From Acidobacteriota bacterium (lineage in GTDB: Bacteria > Acidobacteriota > Terriglobia > Bryobacterales > Bryobacteraceae), in assembly GCA_016870995.1 (NCBI GenBank), contig VFZU01000040.1:1-44509 (forward strand): a DNA stretch of 44,509 bases. Reading direction: 5' to 3'. Below, in pieces: positions 15,454 through 24,143 of the stretch. The translations under genes and the position numbers were made by a program. The notes beneath the pieces are model-generated. The model did no database searches, had not been told where the DNA came from, and was given only the letters and a program-made list of their open reading frames with translations. The stretch's first letter is position 1. Each line of letters starts with the position of its first letter.

Positions 15454-16100
15454 AGGCCAACGGCGACGCTGGAATTGGAAGCGGGCACGCGGGTTTGGGC
15501 GTCTTCAAGCCGTTGTGCTTCCTGATAAGTGAAGATCATGCGATGCACGACGGTGAGATTCCCAAGGATGGCTGCAATCCATAGAACCGGGGCCATGCGG
15601 TCGAACAGTGCTCCGATGATCAGAAGGACTACGCGCTCCGGTCGCTCCAAAAAGCCGACCTTGCATTGCGGGATCGTGTTTTCAGCGCGAGCCCTGGTGT
15701 AGCTGATCATGACGCTGGCGACCATGACAATGGCGGTAAGGACGACGTAAAGCGGACGGTTGAGATTGCCGTAGTAGACGAGCAGGCCAATGAGCAGCGC
15801 GAGGTCGGAATATCGATCGACGACGCTATCGAAAAAGCCGCCAAAGCGGGTGACCTGGCCGGTTTGCCGCGCTACGCGACCATCGACCATGTCGAACAGG
15901 CCGGCACCGATGATGACAAGACCCGCTTGCCAAAAGGCACCGATCGCGAGCAGTCGTGCGGCATAGATGTTGATGACGAGACCGATAAAGGTGAGCACGT
16001 TCGGATGAATTTTCGAAAGTGCCAGGCCATTGACAATCTTGACGAGGAGAAGGTTGCAGGTGCGCCCGACCGCTCCCGTCCATGTTGCTTTTGATTCCAC
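15450..16100 (-). CDS. CDP-alcohol phosphatidyltransferase
   Basis: 216 aa, GTG start at 16100, integral membrane protein with about six hydrophobic segments. The family signature D-x2-DG-x2-AR-x8-G-x3-D-x3-D is complete (DMVDGRVARQTG, then GGFFDSVVDRYSD). Later SYTRARAE and GFLERPERVV resemble the actinobacterial phosphatidylinositol-phosphate synthase branch, so the acceptor may be inositol phosphate or glycerol phosphate; this cannot be settled by eye. It makes a phospholipid headgroup linkage at the inner membrane. greA is 25 bp upstream on the same strand. Confidence 0.9.
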   Translation of the reverse strand: MESKATWTGAVGRTCNLLLVKIVNGLALSKIHPNVLTFIGLVINIYAARLLAIGAFWQAGLVIIGAGLFDMVDGRVARQTGQVTRFGGFFDSVVDRYSDLALLIGLLVYYGNLNRPLYVVLTAIVMVASVMISYTRARAENTIPQCKVGFLERPERVVLLIIGALFDRMAPVLWIAAILGNLTVVHRMIFTYQEAQRLEDAQTRVPASNSSVAVGL

Positions 16101-16125
16101 TTAAGTCTCTACTGTCTGGCTTAGG

Positions 16126-16602
16126 TTAACTCAATTCGGCGAGTTCGTGAATGGTCTTGACTCGCAAAATTTCGAATTCCTTGGTGCCGCCGGGAATCAC
16201 AATCTTCACTTCGTCGCCAACTTGTTTATTCAACAAGCCTTTGCCGATTGGGGAGCTGGTTGAAATCAGACCTTTGTTGACGTCAGCCTCTTCGCTGGTG
16301 ACGAGTTTGTAGGTGATTTCCTCTTCCTTTTTCGTGTCGAAGACAACAACTTCCGAACCCAGGCCGATGCGGTCGTGGGGGATTTTGGTGAGATCGACCA
16401 TGGACATGACCTGCAAACGCATCTTAAGTTGTCCGATGCGAGCGTTGACGTAACCCTGGCGTTCTTTGGCAGCGTGATACTCGGCGTTTTCGCTGAGATC
16501 GCCGAGTTCGCGAGCGCGCAGGATTTCCTTGGGGAGTTCGCTGCGGAGTTCGTGCTCCAAAGTAGCGATTTCGTCAGACAGCTTCTTCTTAATGTCGATC
16601 AT
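16126..16602 (-). CDS. greA: Transcription elongation factor GreA
   Basis: 158 aa. N-terminal coiled coil with the catalytic-tip motif GDLSENAEYHAAKERQ (D35 and E38 are the acidic tip residues), then a C-terminal FKBP-like domain with IGLGSEVVVFD and S.ISTSSPIGKGLL.K.VGD.V. GreA enters the RNA polymerase secondary channel and stimulates cleavage of backtracked RNA. The N-terminus is slightly shorter than in E. coli. Probably co-transcribed with the downstream phosphatidyltransferase gene. Confidence 0.96.
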   Translation of the reverse strand: MIDIKKKLSDEIATLEHELRSELPKEILRARELGDLSENAEYHAAKERQGYVNARIGQLKMRLQVMSMVDLTKIPHDRIGLGSEVVVFDTKKEEEITYKLVTSEEADVNKGLISTSSPIGKGLLNKQVGDEVKIVIPGGTKEFEILRVKTIHELAELS

Positions 16603-16638
16603 GTCACCCGATTTCTACAGACTTTCATTCTAAACCGT

Positions 16639-19600
16639 CTATTGAACGGCGATGCGGGAGGTTCGGGCGGTGATGCCACTTTGAATGATGGAAAGTTCTA
16701 CTTCCGGACCGGTCGGAGCGTCATTGGGTACTATCACGTTGACCTGATAGAGGCCTACAATGCCCGGGGCTAAGCCGCTGAACAGCAGTTGCGCGACACG
16801 GCCGCCGATGGTGACCTGCGGCGTGGCGTTGGTGCTTGGCAGGGGGTTGGCTGGGGTGACCTGGCCGTTACCCGGCGTTGCATTGACAGCCCCGAGGCCG
16901 TTGACGTAGAGCTGGGCGACCTGGCCGCGGCGGACCGGATTGGATCCTGAGATCAAGCTGAAGTTTCCATCGAGAGCGGCAACGTAGCGGCGATTGGTGC
17001 CTGGTTCGAAGTATTCGAACGGCGCAGGATTGGCGGCTCGCAGATTGATGGTTTGCACAGCACTTGAGAACTCACCAATTGAGACCTTCATTTGGACGGT
17101 GGCCAGGCCGGCGCACTCCCATGGGATCTGGACGTTGATCTGGTTTTCGCTTACGAACTGAAGCCGGCCGGCGGCGGAGATTCTTTGCGAGGGGTTATCG
17201 AAGCTCACGCTGACGCGGGAGAGCGATAGTGGGAGTTCTCGTCCGGAGAAGACTTTCAGGTTTGGACTGAGGTTTGCACCAAAAATCGAAATGTATTGTC
17301 CGGCGGTAAAGCCCGCAGAGGCCTCGCCAGAAGCGGCGTCGCGAATCCCGCCATTTGCGATGGCCGGGCGGGGAATCACGTTCATGACGAAATCGGCGAA
17401 GAGATTTCCAGCTTCAAAACGGACGACCTGTTCTCCGATGTTGGAGCCGGCAACGATGGTGCCTTCGGCAATGCCAAATTCGTCGGTTCGTTCATTGGCG
17501 AACTTGATCGAGGCTCCGCCAGAAACTACGCGGTCGCGAACGGCTACCCCTTGGACAGGGATGCCAAACTGGTCGACAATTTTCATCAGGATGCCGCCTT
17601 CGTAGCCTGGGATGGCATCGAAAAAGGACCCGCTGAGGGCGTACATGTTCCAAGCCGCAGCTGGGCCGGAGTAGAAGGTGTAGGGGACGCGAAGCTCGGT
17701 GGCCCCACCGCTGATGACGATAAATCCGTCGTACTTGCCAGAAGCCGGGCGCGGGCCGGAGAGGCGAAGTGTGACCTGGGTCTCGCGTCCCGCGAACAGC
17801 GTGAAGTTGTTGGGAACTGCAGTGATGGTAATTCCTGAGGCAGGCGTGCGCTGTTCAACGCGAACGCTTAAGTTGAGCGTGCCGGAGGCGGCGTTGTTAG
17901 TGATGACCAAACCCTCGGTGAGGGAGCTGGACGCCGGAAGAGCGCCAAAGCCGATGCTGGGGGGATCGGCCGAAACATTGGCCAAAAGTGCGCGATTGGC
18001 ATCGAGCTTGCCGCCGCCCATCGAAGTGACTCCTGCCGGGACAGAGCGGTTATTGCTATCGAATTCCACCAGGCTTGTCGAGGCGTTATTGACCAGTGCA
18101 CTCTTGATTTGATTTGGGCGGAAGCTGGGGTTCTTTTGTTTGATCAGAGCGGCCGCACCCGCAACCATGGGGGCTGAGAAGCTGGTGCCTTCAAAGACTC
18201 CATAACCAGAGGGGCTGAAGAGATTTCCCCCGGGGTCGGTGGATTGGGTTGCGAGGTAAAGGTCTGTGCCGACGGCGACCATGTCGGGTTTGGATGCGAA
18301 GTTGCCGATGGAGGGGCCACGGGAGGAAAAGTCGGCGATTTCGTCGGATGGTGCGTTGACTTCCCGGAAGGCCGGGTTGACGCGGGCGGTGCGCTGTTGA
18401 TTGGAAAGGAACGAGCGGAGCGAGTTGCCTGCATTGAAGCCGATCAGGGCAGCTGGGATCCCGGTGTTGTCGAGGTTCTGAAGCTGGAACAGAGCGGCGC
18501 CTTCAAAGCCTGAGAGCACGACGGCAAGGGCCCCGGCGCGCTGAGCGTTGTTTACCTTCTGCGACGTGCGGCAGGTTCCGCGCTCGATGAGAGCGATTGC
18601 GCCAGCCAGCGAATTGTCCGGAAGCGGATCGCAGGCAAGACGGCTTGAGGAGATGCGGCCTACATCGACGATCGGAGCTTCGAGAACTCCGCCGAGTTGA
18701 GGGCCCTGGCCCAAGCGCATGTTGATGGTTTGCAACTCGGCCGGTACGCCATTGCCGAGAATGGTGAGTGTGTTGTACCAGATGTGCGAGTTAGTGGATG
18801 CACCTACGGCGATGGCAGCCGGGGCAGTTGCCGGGCTTTCCACCGTGTTGAGCGAGGGGAAGTTTGCCCCCGAATCGCCACTGTTGCCGGCCGATACGGT
18901 GACTGTCAGGCCGAGGCGGACGGCGTTCTGCACGGCTGAGGCGAAGGCATCGCAGGGTTGATTGCGGCTGCTGCCGCAGTTGTTATCGAGGGGGCCAAAG
19001 CCGGCGGGTTGGCTCAGGTTGAGAGAGGCGATGTCCATGCCGTCTGAAATCGCTTCTTCCATCGCCTTGATGACGACGTTGGCGAAGGTTGTGTCATTGA
19101 CGCCGCGGGTGCCGAAGACTTTATAGTTGCCAAGGAAGGCGCGCGGTGCGACGCCTGAGATGCGGCCGATCGGAGAGTCGTGGGATTGTCCGGCCGCGAC
19201 CATTGCGGTGGCTGTGCCGTGGCCGATTCGATCGAGTGGCGAATTGTCATCGGGGCGTGTATTGACCGCGTCGGAGCCGAAGGCGAAATTCAGAAGATCG
19301 ACGTAGCTGCGCGCGGCGATGACCTTGTTGTTGGTGAACGAGCAGTCGTTGTTGTCGGTGCGGCATTTCGGGTATCCGGCGGGCGGAGTGGCGGAGAAGT
19401 CCTTAAAGGCAGGGTGATTCTGATCGATGCCGGTGTCGAGGATGGCGATCTTGATGCCGGAGCCGGCATTGGCTCCACCGCCAATCTGATTCCAGGCACC
19501 GGGCACTGCTGTGAGGTCGAGGGCCCTGTTGATGCGGCGACGTAGCGGCATCATGCGTTGTACGGAGGCGACTTCGGGAAGGGCCTTGAGGTCGTCCAGC

Positions 19601-19890
19601 TTTTCTGGGGGCACTTCCGCATAGAGGGCATTGAGGAGGACTTCTGTAGAGTCAAAGACACGTATGCCCAAGTCGGAGATCCTGCTCGCCGAGACAGTTT
19701 GGCGGGCGCGAAGGCTAGCCCGAGCGGCCCGGGCAGTGTTTCGGGTGAGATCCTTACCCGATTCGAGGGATTCAGCCAGCGGCGGGTCCTTCAAGACAAC
19801 GATGTATGTGTTGGAGCCTCGTTGGGCCAGCGCCGGGCCGGCGAGAAGGCTGAAGGCGGCAATCAATGCCGCAAGTCCTGTATGACTCAT
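16639..19890 (-). CDS. Secreted subtilisin-like protease (S8) with Solibacter-type C-terminal domain
   Basis: 1083 aa from ATG 19890 (signal peptide MSHTGLAALIAAFSLLAGPALAQ); an in-frame TTG at 19914 is the alternative. Order: signal peptide, I9-like propeptide (about 28-120), subtilase domain with Asp152 (AILDTGID), His224 (GHGTATAMVA), oxyanion Asn335 (SAGNSGD) and Ser570 (GTSFSAPM). A PA-type insertion lies at about 395-505 (ALIERGTCRTSQKV). Beta-sandwich domains follow, then a C-terminal domain of the TIGR03437 type (AGQYISIFGANLSP, ENQINVQIPWE, YVNGLGAVN..PGNGQ, GLYQVNV.VP). That last domain is abundant in Solibacter-like Acidobacteria. Probably a secreted or surface-attached degradative protease. 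Confidence 0.94.
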   Translation of the reverse strand: MSHTGLAALIAAFSLLAGPALAQRGSNTYIVVLKDPPLAESLESGKDLTRNTARAARASLRARQTVSASRISDLGIRVFDSTEVLLNALYAEVPPEKLDDLKALPEVASVQRMMPLRRRINRALDLTAVPGAWNQIGGGANAGSGIKIAILDTGIDQNHPAFKDFSATPPAGYPKCRTDNNDCSFTNNKVIAARSYVDLLNFAFGSDAVNTRPDDNSPLDRIGHGTATAMVAAGQSHDSPIGRISGVAPRAFLGNYKVFGTRGVNDTTFANVVIKAMEEAISDGMDIASLNLSQPAGFGPLDNNCGSSRNQPCDAFASAVQNAVRLGLTVTVSAGNSGDSGANFPSLNTVESPATAPAAIAVGASTNSHIWYNTLTILGNGVPAELQTINMRLGQGPQLGGVLEAPIVDVGRISSSRLACDPLPDNSLAGAIALIERGTCRTSQKVNNAQRAGALAVVLSGFEGAALFQLQNLDNTGIPAALIGFNAGNSLRSFLSNQQRTARVNPAFREVNAPSDEIADFSSRGPSIGNFASKPDMVAVGTDLYLATQSTDPGGNLFSPSGYGVFEGTSFSAPMVAGAAALIKQKNPSFRPNQIKSALVNNASTSLVEFDSNNRSVPAGVTSMGGGKLDANRALLANVSADPPSIGFGALPASSSLTEGLVITNNAASGTLNLSVRVEQRTPASGITITAVPNNFTLFAGRETQVTLRLSGPRPASGKYDGFIVISGGATELRVPYTFYSGPAAAWNMYALSGSFFDAIPGYEGGILMKIVDQFGIPVQGVAVRDRVVSGGASIKFANERTDEFGIAEGTIVAGSNIGEQVVRFEAGNLFADFVMNVIPRPAIANGGIRDAASGEASAGFTAGQYISIFGANLSPNLKVFSGRELPLSLSRVSVSFDNPSQRISAAGRLQFVSENQINVQIPWECAGLATVQMKVSIGEFSSAVQTINLRAANPAPFEYFEPGTNRRYVAALDGNFSLISGSNPVRRGQVAQLYVNGLGAVNATPGNGQVTPANPLPSTNATPQVTIGGRVAQLLFSGLAPGIVGLYQVNVIVPNDAPTGPEVELSIIQSGITARTSRIAVQ

Positions 19891-19996
19891 GTGTTTAGCG
19901 ACGTACTCTCTCAAGAATCAGTTTCGCAACAGAGCAGCCTGCAACTTTTCTGTTATAACGACATCTAACTAATCAAGTAAAGGAAAGAGACACAAA

Positions 19997-20695
19997 ATGA
20001 TTCAAGTTCGGAAGTCGGAAGATCGGGGACACGCAAACCACGGGTGGCTGGATTCGAAGTTCAGTTTCAGCTTTGCGAATTACTACGATCCGAAGCATGT
20101 GCACTTTCGCGGTTTGAGGGTGATCAATGAGGACTGAGTTTCACCGAGCAAGGGTTTTGGGATGCACCCGCATCGCGATATGGAAATCTTGACCTGGGTG
20201 CGCGCAGGCAAGCTGGAACATGCCGACACGATGGGTAACCGCCGCACGATCGAGCCTGGGGAATTGCAGGCGATGAGCGCTGGCGCAGGATTGTTTCACA
20301 GCGAATACAACCCTTCGTCGGAGGAATCTGTGCACCTGTTTCAGACCTGGATCATGTCGGACAAGCGCGGTGTGCAGCCCGGGTATGACCAGAAGACGTT
20401 TGATCCGGCTGGCCGGGCGGGGCAGTTCCAATTGATCGCATCGCAGGATGGCGGGGATGGATCGCTGGGGATGAATGCGGAGGCGAAGTTTCTCGTTGTA
20501 GATCTTGCCGAGGGCAAGCAAGTTACGTACCCCGTAGAAGCGGGACGCGGCGTTTATGTACAGGTCGCTAGTGGCAGCGTGGACTTGAACGGAGTTTCGC
20601 TGGCTGAAGGCGACGGGGCGATGGTGGAAGACGAAGCTGCGCTTGCATTTCAAGCATCGAGCGACGCCCACCTGTTGCTGTTCGACTTGCGCTAA
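19997..20695 (+). pseudogene. Pirin family gene interrupted by an in-frame TGA at codon 47
   Basis: From ATG 19997 (AGGAAAGAGA just upstream) the first 46 codons give a normal pirin start ([20 protein letters not shown]..., [20 protein letters not shown]). Codon 47 is TGA (20135-20137), where pirins normally have Arg in NEDRV; CGA to TGA is one transition. The same frame continues uninterrupted from 20138 to a TAA at 20695 with GFGMHPHRDMEI, the metal-binding HPH, and MSAGAGLFHSEYNPS. Internal ATG 20162 could restart translation and keep the metal ligands but lose the first strands. Pirins are cupin proteins of uncertain role, some acting as quercetinases. Nonsense mutation, sequencing error or readthrough are all possible. 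Confidence 0.9.
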
Positions 20696-21900
20696 TTGGA
20701 AATGGCGACCTTGGCCCCGGGCTTGAGATTGGCCTCGGGGCCGAGTGCCACCTGATCGCCTTCTTTCAATCCAGACTGGATTACCGTAGTGGTGACGTTG
20801 GATAAGCCGGTCTCAATTTTGCGCCAAGTGAGGATGTTGTTCTCGATCAGGTAGACGCCCAAGGCACCGTTAAGGGTGCGAACCGCTTCCTTGGGTGCGA
20901 TCAGAACGCTTTCGAGCTTCCGTGTTTCGATGAAGGCGTTGACGTTTGTGCCTGGAATCAAAGTTCTTTCAGGATTGGCGATGCGGCATTCGATCTCGCC
21001 GACCTGACGGGCTCCGAGGGCAACGACCTGGGTGGGGATCGACTCAATCGTTCCCTGCCAGCGATTCCCTTCGAGCGCGTCCCAGGTGATAGACACAGGC
21101 ATGCCCTTACGGATGCGGCCGAGTTCGGGTTCGTCGACGTAGACAGTGACTTTGAGGTCGTCGATCCGGCCGATGCTCGCGATCAGGGTGCCCGGAGTGA
21201 CAAATGCGCCGGGCTTAAGATCGAGCTGGTAGACGATGCCTTCGATGGGAGAACGGATGGTGCTCAGTTCGATGCGGCGGCGGGCGAGATCTGCAGCGGC
21301 GCTGGCCTCGCGGAGACGCGCCTGGGCAGAGGCAATATCGGTTGAGGCAACCAATGTGGGGCGGCGAGCCTCAAGTGTTGCGATTTGAAGCTGCATCAAC
21401 TCAAGCTTGTCTTTGAGAAGGCGAACCTCCTCGCGGGTGCCGGCGTTCTTGGCCAGCAGGCGCTCGGCGATGGCGAGGTCCTTTTCTGCCTGTGACTTCT
21501 CGGCGGCACGCTGTTTGAGCGCTTGTTCGATTTCGACGATTTCGCGCTTACGGCCGCCAGACTCCAGCGACTGAATGATTGCTTTTGCCTCCTCGATGCG
21601 GGCGTTTGCGGAGGCGAGGTCGGCTTGAGCTTCGCGCGAGTCCAGAAGAGCGATGGGGGCACCTTTTGCAATCGCGTGGCCTTTGGTGGCTGTAAGGCTG
21701 ATGATGAGGCCTTCGCGCTCGGCGCGAGCCGTGGACCAGACGCTGGGTTCGACGCGTCCGTTGGTGGTGACCTGATCGACGAAGCTGCCTTTTGCGATGC
21801 GGTGAGCGGGGATTTGAGGCAACTCATTGCTCATTCGCCAGGCAACGGCGCCGCCGACGATAACGATGATGATGAGCAATGCGAGGGCGATACGCTTCAT
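20692..21900 (-). CDS. HlyD/MacA-type periplasmic adaptor protein
   Basis: 402 aa from ATG 21900, which overlaps the upstream stop as ATGA. One N-terminal membrane anchor (MKRIALALLIIIVIVGGAVAW), a biotinyl-lipoyl half (GLIISLTATKGHAIAKGAPIALLDSREAQADL), a long alpha-hairpin coiled coil (about 90-205, with many Ala/Glu/Leu), the second lipoyl half (IRSPIEGIVYQLDLKPGAFVTPG) and beta-barrel/membrane-proximal domains to the end. Such adaptors link an inner-membrane ABC or RND pump to an outer-membrane channel. No pump gene is adjacent in the window, so the partner is unknown. Stop codon interlocked with the pirin stop (20692-20695). Confidence 0.9.
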   Translation of the reverse strand: MKRIALALLIIIVIVGGAVAWRMSNELPQIPAHRIAKGSFVDQVTTNGRVEPSVWSTARAEREGLIISLTATKGHAIAKGAPIALLDSREAQADLASANARIEEAKAIIQSLESGGRKREIVEIEQALKQRAAEKSQAEKDLAIAERLLAKNAGTREEVRLLKDKLELMQLQIATLEARRPTLVASTDIASAQARLREASAAADLARRRIELSTIRSPIEGIVYQLDLKPGAFVTPGTLIASIGRIDDLKVTVYVDEPELGRIRKGMPVSITWDALEGNRWQGTIESIPTQVVALGARQVGEIECRIANPERTLIPGTNVNAFIETRKLESVLIAPKEAVRTLNGALGVYLIENNILTWRKIETGLSNVTTTVIQSGLKEGDQVALGPEANLKPGAKVAISN

Positions 21901-22403
21901 TCCGAAAGATCCTTTTGGCAGTATTCGAAGAGCAAACGCCATTCGAGAGTTTGGATGCGGGCCGCAAGGGTGCGTTGCTGCGCGTGGCTTGAGGCACGAG
22001 CCGCATCAATGTAGTCGACGAAGCGCGAGTGATCCCAGTTTTGTCCAGGATCCCAGCCAGCGTCTCTCGATTGCTGGAGAAGCTGCTGCTCGATGGGGTG
22101 CCGGCCGACCTGGCGGAACCAGTACTGCGCGTTCCATGCGTCCGGTTCGAGGCGATGGTAAATGGCATGCCAGTAGCTGGCTTCGCGGGTTTTGAGGTCT
22201 TGAGAGACGGCGTGGCTTTTTGTGCCAAAGCCGGCGAAGAGCAGCCAACCTGCACGCGATTCCTGAGGAAGTCGGCAAGAGGCAAAGGCGCTCGCCGGCA
22301 GGGGCATGAGGCCTGAAAAACTGCCTTCGTCGAGAGCGGTCAGTGGTAAGAGTGCGTCTTCAGTCGACCAGCGTGCGACGGATTCGGCCAAGTCAGTTGA
22401 CAT
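21897..22403 (-). CDS. Conserved protein of unknown function
   Basis: 168 aa from ATG 22403, which sits 11 nt inside the end of the upstream zinc-finger gene; the frame is open further upstream but only antisense. Recognisable block: GWLLFAGFGTKSHAVSQDL, T.EASYWHAIYHRLEPDAWNAQYWFR and VGRHPIEQQLL, then WDHSRFVDYIDAA and a C-terminal W.LLFEYC. The W/H/Y-rich WHAIYHR.EPD.WNAQYWFR region looks like a conserved active or binding site seen in unknown proteins of Acidobacteria and Planctomycetes. No signal peptide or membrane segment. Operon with the YgiT-like gene and the HlyD gene by overlaps. Confidence 0.75.
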   Translation of the reverse strand: MSTDLAESVARWSTEDALLPLTALDEGSFSGLMPLPASAFASCRLPQESRAGWLLFAGFGTKSHAVSQDLKTREASYWHAIYHRLEPDAWNAQYWFRQVGRHPIEQQLLQQSRDAGWDPGQNWDHSRFVDYIDAARASSHAQQRTLAARIQTLEWRLLFEYCQKDLSE

Positions 22404-22605
22404 TGGGCTCGGGTCCTCGATTTTCAGCGACCATTTGTTCGATATTGGAGCGGACTTCTTCATCGATCCATTGCTCGCCGCAAGCCCGGCAAACGAGACC
22501 GGGGACATCGTCGATCTGGAAGAGATCCTCGTCAACGATGATTTCGTAGACGATAGCGGCTTCCATGAGGGCGGTGCCGCAGGCGGTGCAGTGAGTGGGA
22601 CGCAT
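22393..22605 (-). CDS. Small YgiT/MqsA-like zinc-finger protein
   Basis: 70 aa from ATG 22605 (MRPTHCTACGT); ATG 22623 is an alternative. Two Cys pairs, CTACG near residue 6 and CRACGEQW near residue 40, with the V..VPGLVCRACGE.......I pattern of YgiT-type antitoxin zinc fingers (MqsA N-terminal domain). No helix-turn-helix DNA-binding half is present and no small toxin gene is adjacent on either side, so a toxin-antitoxin role is not supported. It overlaps the next gene of the operon by 11 nt. No Shine-Dalgarno is seen. Confidence 0.7.
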   Translation of the reverse strand: MRPTHCTACGTALMEAAIVYEIIVDEDLFQIDDVPGLVCRACGEQWIDEEVRSNIEQMVAENRGPEPNVN

Positions 22606-22639
22606 CAGAAGGGCTAAACCCATGCTAACTTGAATCGTG

Positions 22640-22948
22640 ATGGTTAGCTTCAAGATCCACAAACTCCGCGAGTATGTTTCCTCGCAGTTTCGCTGGGCAC
22701 CGCATACGTCCGGGCTCGCCACAGTTCGGCAAAAAGACTATGAAATGGTTGGAGAAGTGGAGGCGCTGAGCGCCTACGCATTGTTCAACCAGCTCAGGGA
22801 AACCCCGAACGAGCTGCGCGTTGGAGACTTGCTCGAACTGCCGGATGGCACGCTGAGAATCTTCAAGTTTGTGGGTTTGGAAGAAGCTGCCTGGTTTGTC
22901 CCACCACCCCGCCCCGATGCTGCCGTTACCGACAGCGTCAGCGCATAG
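22640..22948 (+). CDS. Conserved hypothetical protein
   Basis: 102 aa from ATG 22640; a GTG directly before it at 22637 is equally possible. One compact soluble domain: KIHKLREYVSSQFRWAPHTSG, A.VRQKDYEMVGEVEALSAYALFNQLR and VGDLLELPDGTLRIFKFVGLEEAAWFVP, with an Ala/Val-rich tail. I recognise it only as an acidobacterial unknown; the IFKFVGLEEA.W region may be the fold core. It is divergent from the YgiT-like gene with 34 bp between starts. No function can be assigned. Confidence 0.7.
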   Translation: MVSFKIHKLREYVSSQFRWAPHTSGLATVRQKDYEMVGEVEALSAYALFNQLRETPNELRVGDLLELPDGTLRIFKFVGLEEAAWFVPPPRPDAAVTDSVSA

Positions 22949-22983
22949 TGCTTCGGTGCCAAGCGAAGGCGTAAAAATTGCGC

Positions 22984-22989
22984 TACACT
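22984..22989 (+). promoter_or_regulatory. Candidate -10 box (TACACT), leaderless start of the 2H phosphoesterase gene
   Basis: TACACT is followed by 7 nt and then the ATG at 22997, so the expected transcription start falls on or next to the start codon. No Shine-Dalgarno and no clear -35 are seen. Confidence 0.45.
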
Positions 22990-22996
22990 CCCGGAC

Positions 22997-23596
22997 ATGG
23001 GCAGTTGTTCGGTTCCCGTTGAACCGATAAATCAATATGCGTTGGTGACCTACCTCCCTGACGAGCTCGGTCGCTTTCTGGATCAGATGAGACGAGACCT
23101 GGTTGCACAGTGTACCGCTCGCTCTCATTTATCTCTCCTTCCTCCTCGATCCCTCCAAGCTGCCTCCCATCACGCTGAATCGCAAATCGAACACCTGGCT
23201 CAAATAACCCAGCCGTTTGTAGTTTCTATCGGAGATGTTTGCATCTTCCCCAAAACTTCAGTGGTTTACCTGGAGTTGACGTCTGGTCAAAACGACCTGT
23301 TGAAAATGCATGGGGCGTTATCGCAAGGGGCGCTCGAGTTTGACGAGCCTTACCCATTTCACCCTCACATTACGCTGGCGCAGAACTTTGAGGTGGATAC
23401 GGTTGGGGAGCGATTTGAAACCGCAAAAGCCAAATGGTTGGAGTACGAGGGCCCGCGAGAATTCCTTCTCGATCGGGTCGTTTTTGTGCAGAATTCGGTG
23501 TGCAACACCTGGTCAGACCTAAGGACGTTCCGGTTGATGGGCTTGCCCAATGCACGGGCAATGCAGCCGGTGCAGCAGCTTAGTCGAACATACTGA
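22997..23596 (+). CDS. 2H phosphoesterase / 2'-5' RNA ligase family protein
   Basis: 199 aa. Two HxT/S motifs define the family: SHLSLLPPR near residue 43 (H-L-S) and HPHITLAQN near residue 122 (H-I-T). The spacing of about 80 residues is normal. 2H proteins include LigT/ThpR RNA 2'-5' ligase and cyclic phosphodiesterases acting on 2',3'-cyclic ends; the exact reaction here is unknown. The ATG follows a TACACT box by 7 nt. Its 3' end overlaps the converging DUF gene by 17 bp. Confidence 0.86.
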   Translation: MGSCSVPVEPINQYALVTYLPDELGRFLDQMRRDLVAQCTARSHLSLLPPRSLQAASHHAESQIEHLAQITQPFVVSIGDVCIFPKTSVVYLELTSGQNDLLKMHGALSQGALEFDEPYPFHPHITLAQNFEVDTVGERFETAKAKWLEYEGPREFLLDRVVFVQNSVCNTWSDLRTFRLMGLPNARAMQPVQQLSRTY

Positions 23597-24026
23597 GCTG
23601 GTTTTGGGGTTTCGACTGCGCCTTTTTCAGGGGGCTGCCGACAACTCCCAATACCTCAAAGGTTTCCAGTGCCTGACGGGGAATCAGTACGCGTTGGACG
23701 CCTTGTGTCGTCTCGGCCGGTGAAATTGTGAGTGCGATCGGGTCTAGTGCGGCAAGGCTGTTCGGCATGGTTGCCTCGAGTGATTCACCGTCGCGAAATT
23801 TGAGGCGGACCCAAAGACCCTGTTGACGCGGTCGGACGGCGTACTGATTGCGTTGCCATGCCGGGCCATCAATCCAATCTCTAACAAAACAAATAAGTTT
23901 AACCTGCTCGAGCGGTATCGATTGGACCACGCCTTCGCGGTTCAAGAATTGCACTTGATTCCCTTCGAACGGGTTGGCGGAATCGACAAATCCAGCGAGT
24001 AATTCTCGCTCGAAGCGGTAAACCAT
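23580..24026 (-). CDS. Conserved hypothetical protein (DUF6982-like pattern)
   Basis: 148 aa from ATG 24026; TTG 24053 would add nine residues. Beta-rich protein with two similar halves: VYRFERELLAGFVDSANPF..NQVQFLNREG...IPLEQVKLICFVRDW, then LWVRLKFRDGESLEATMPN.......ALTISP......RVLIPRQALETFEVLGVVG. This repeat pattern resembles small beta domains found beside PilZ-like or regulatory modules in Acidobacteria. The C-terminus (QNQLSMFD) looks like a QLxLF-type beta-clamp-binding peptide, but that is speculative. No signal peptide. Confidence 0.7.
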   Translation of the reverse strand: MVYRFERELLAGFVDSANPFEGNQVQFLNREGVVQSIPLEQVKLICFVRDWIDGPAWQRNQYAVRPRQQGLWVRLKFRDGESLEATMPNSLAALDPIALTISPAETTQGVQRVLIPRQALETFEVLGVVGSPLKKAQSKPQNQLSMFD

Positions 24027-24130
24027 GGCTTTTTTCGTCGAACCGGCAGTCAAGTCTTAAATTCCTGCTTCCTCAAAGGCTTTCAAGTCAAAAAAGGCCA
24101 AAAATGTTTCAAACAGAAACCCCGGTATTG

Positions 24131-24136
24131 TATCAT
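24131..24136 (+). promoter_or_regulatory. Candidate -10 box (TATCAT), leaderless start of the xer gene
   Basis: TATCAT (5 of 6) lies 7 nt before the ATG at 24144. A possible -35 TTTCAA lies 18 nt upstream of it. No Shine-Dalgarno is present. This is the clearest leaderless-type start in the window. Confidence 0.5.
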
Positions 24137-24143
24137 TGGCTCA

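Noticed and set aside
20135-20137. TGA in pirin as a selenocysteine codon
   Set aside because: The aligned residue is Arg, not Cys, in pirins, and no selenocysteine-insertion hairpin was recognised after it.
22393-22605. YgiT-like gene as part of a toxin-antitoxin pair
   Set aside because: No small toxin gene is adjacent and the protein lacks the DNA-binding half of MqsA.
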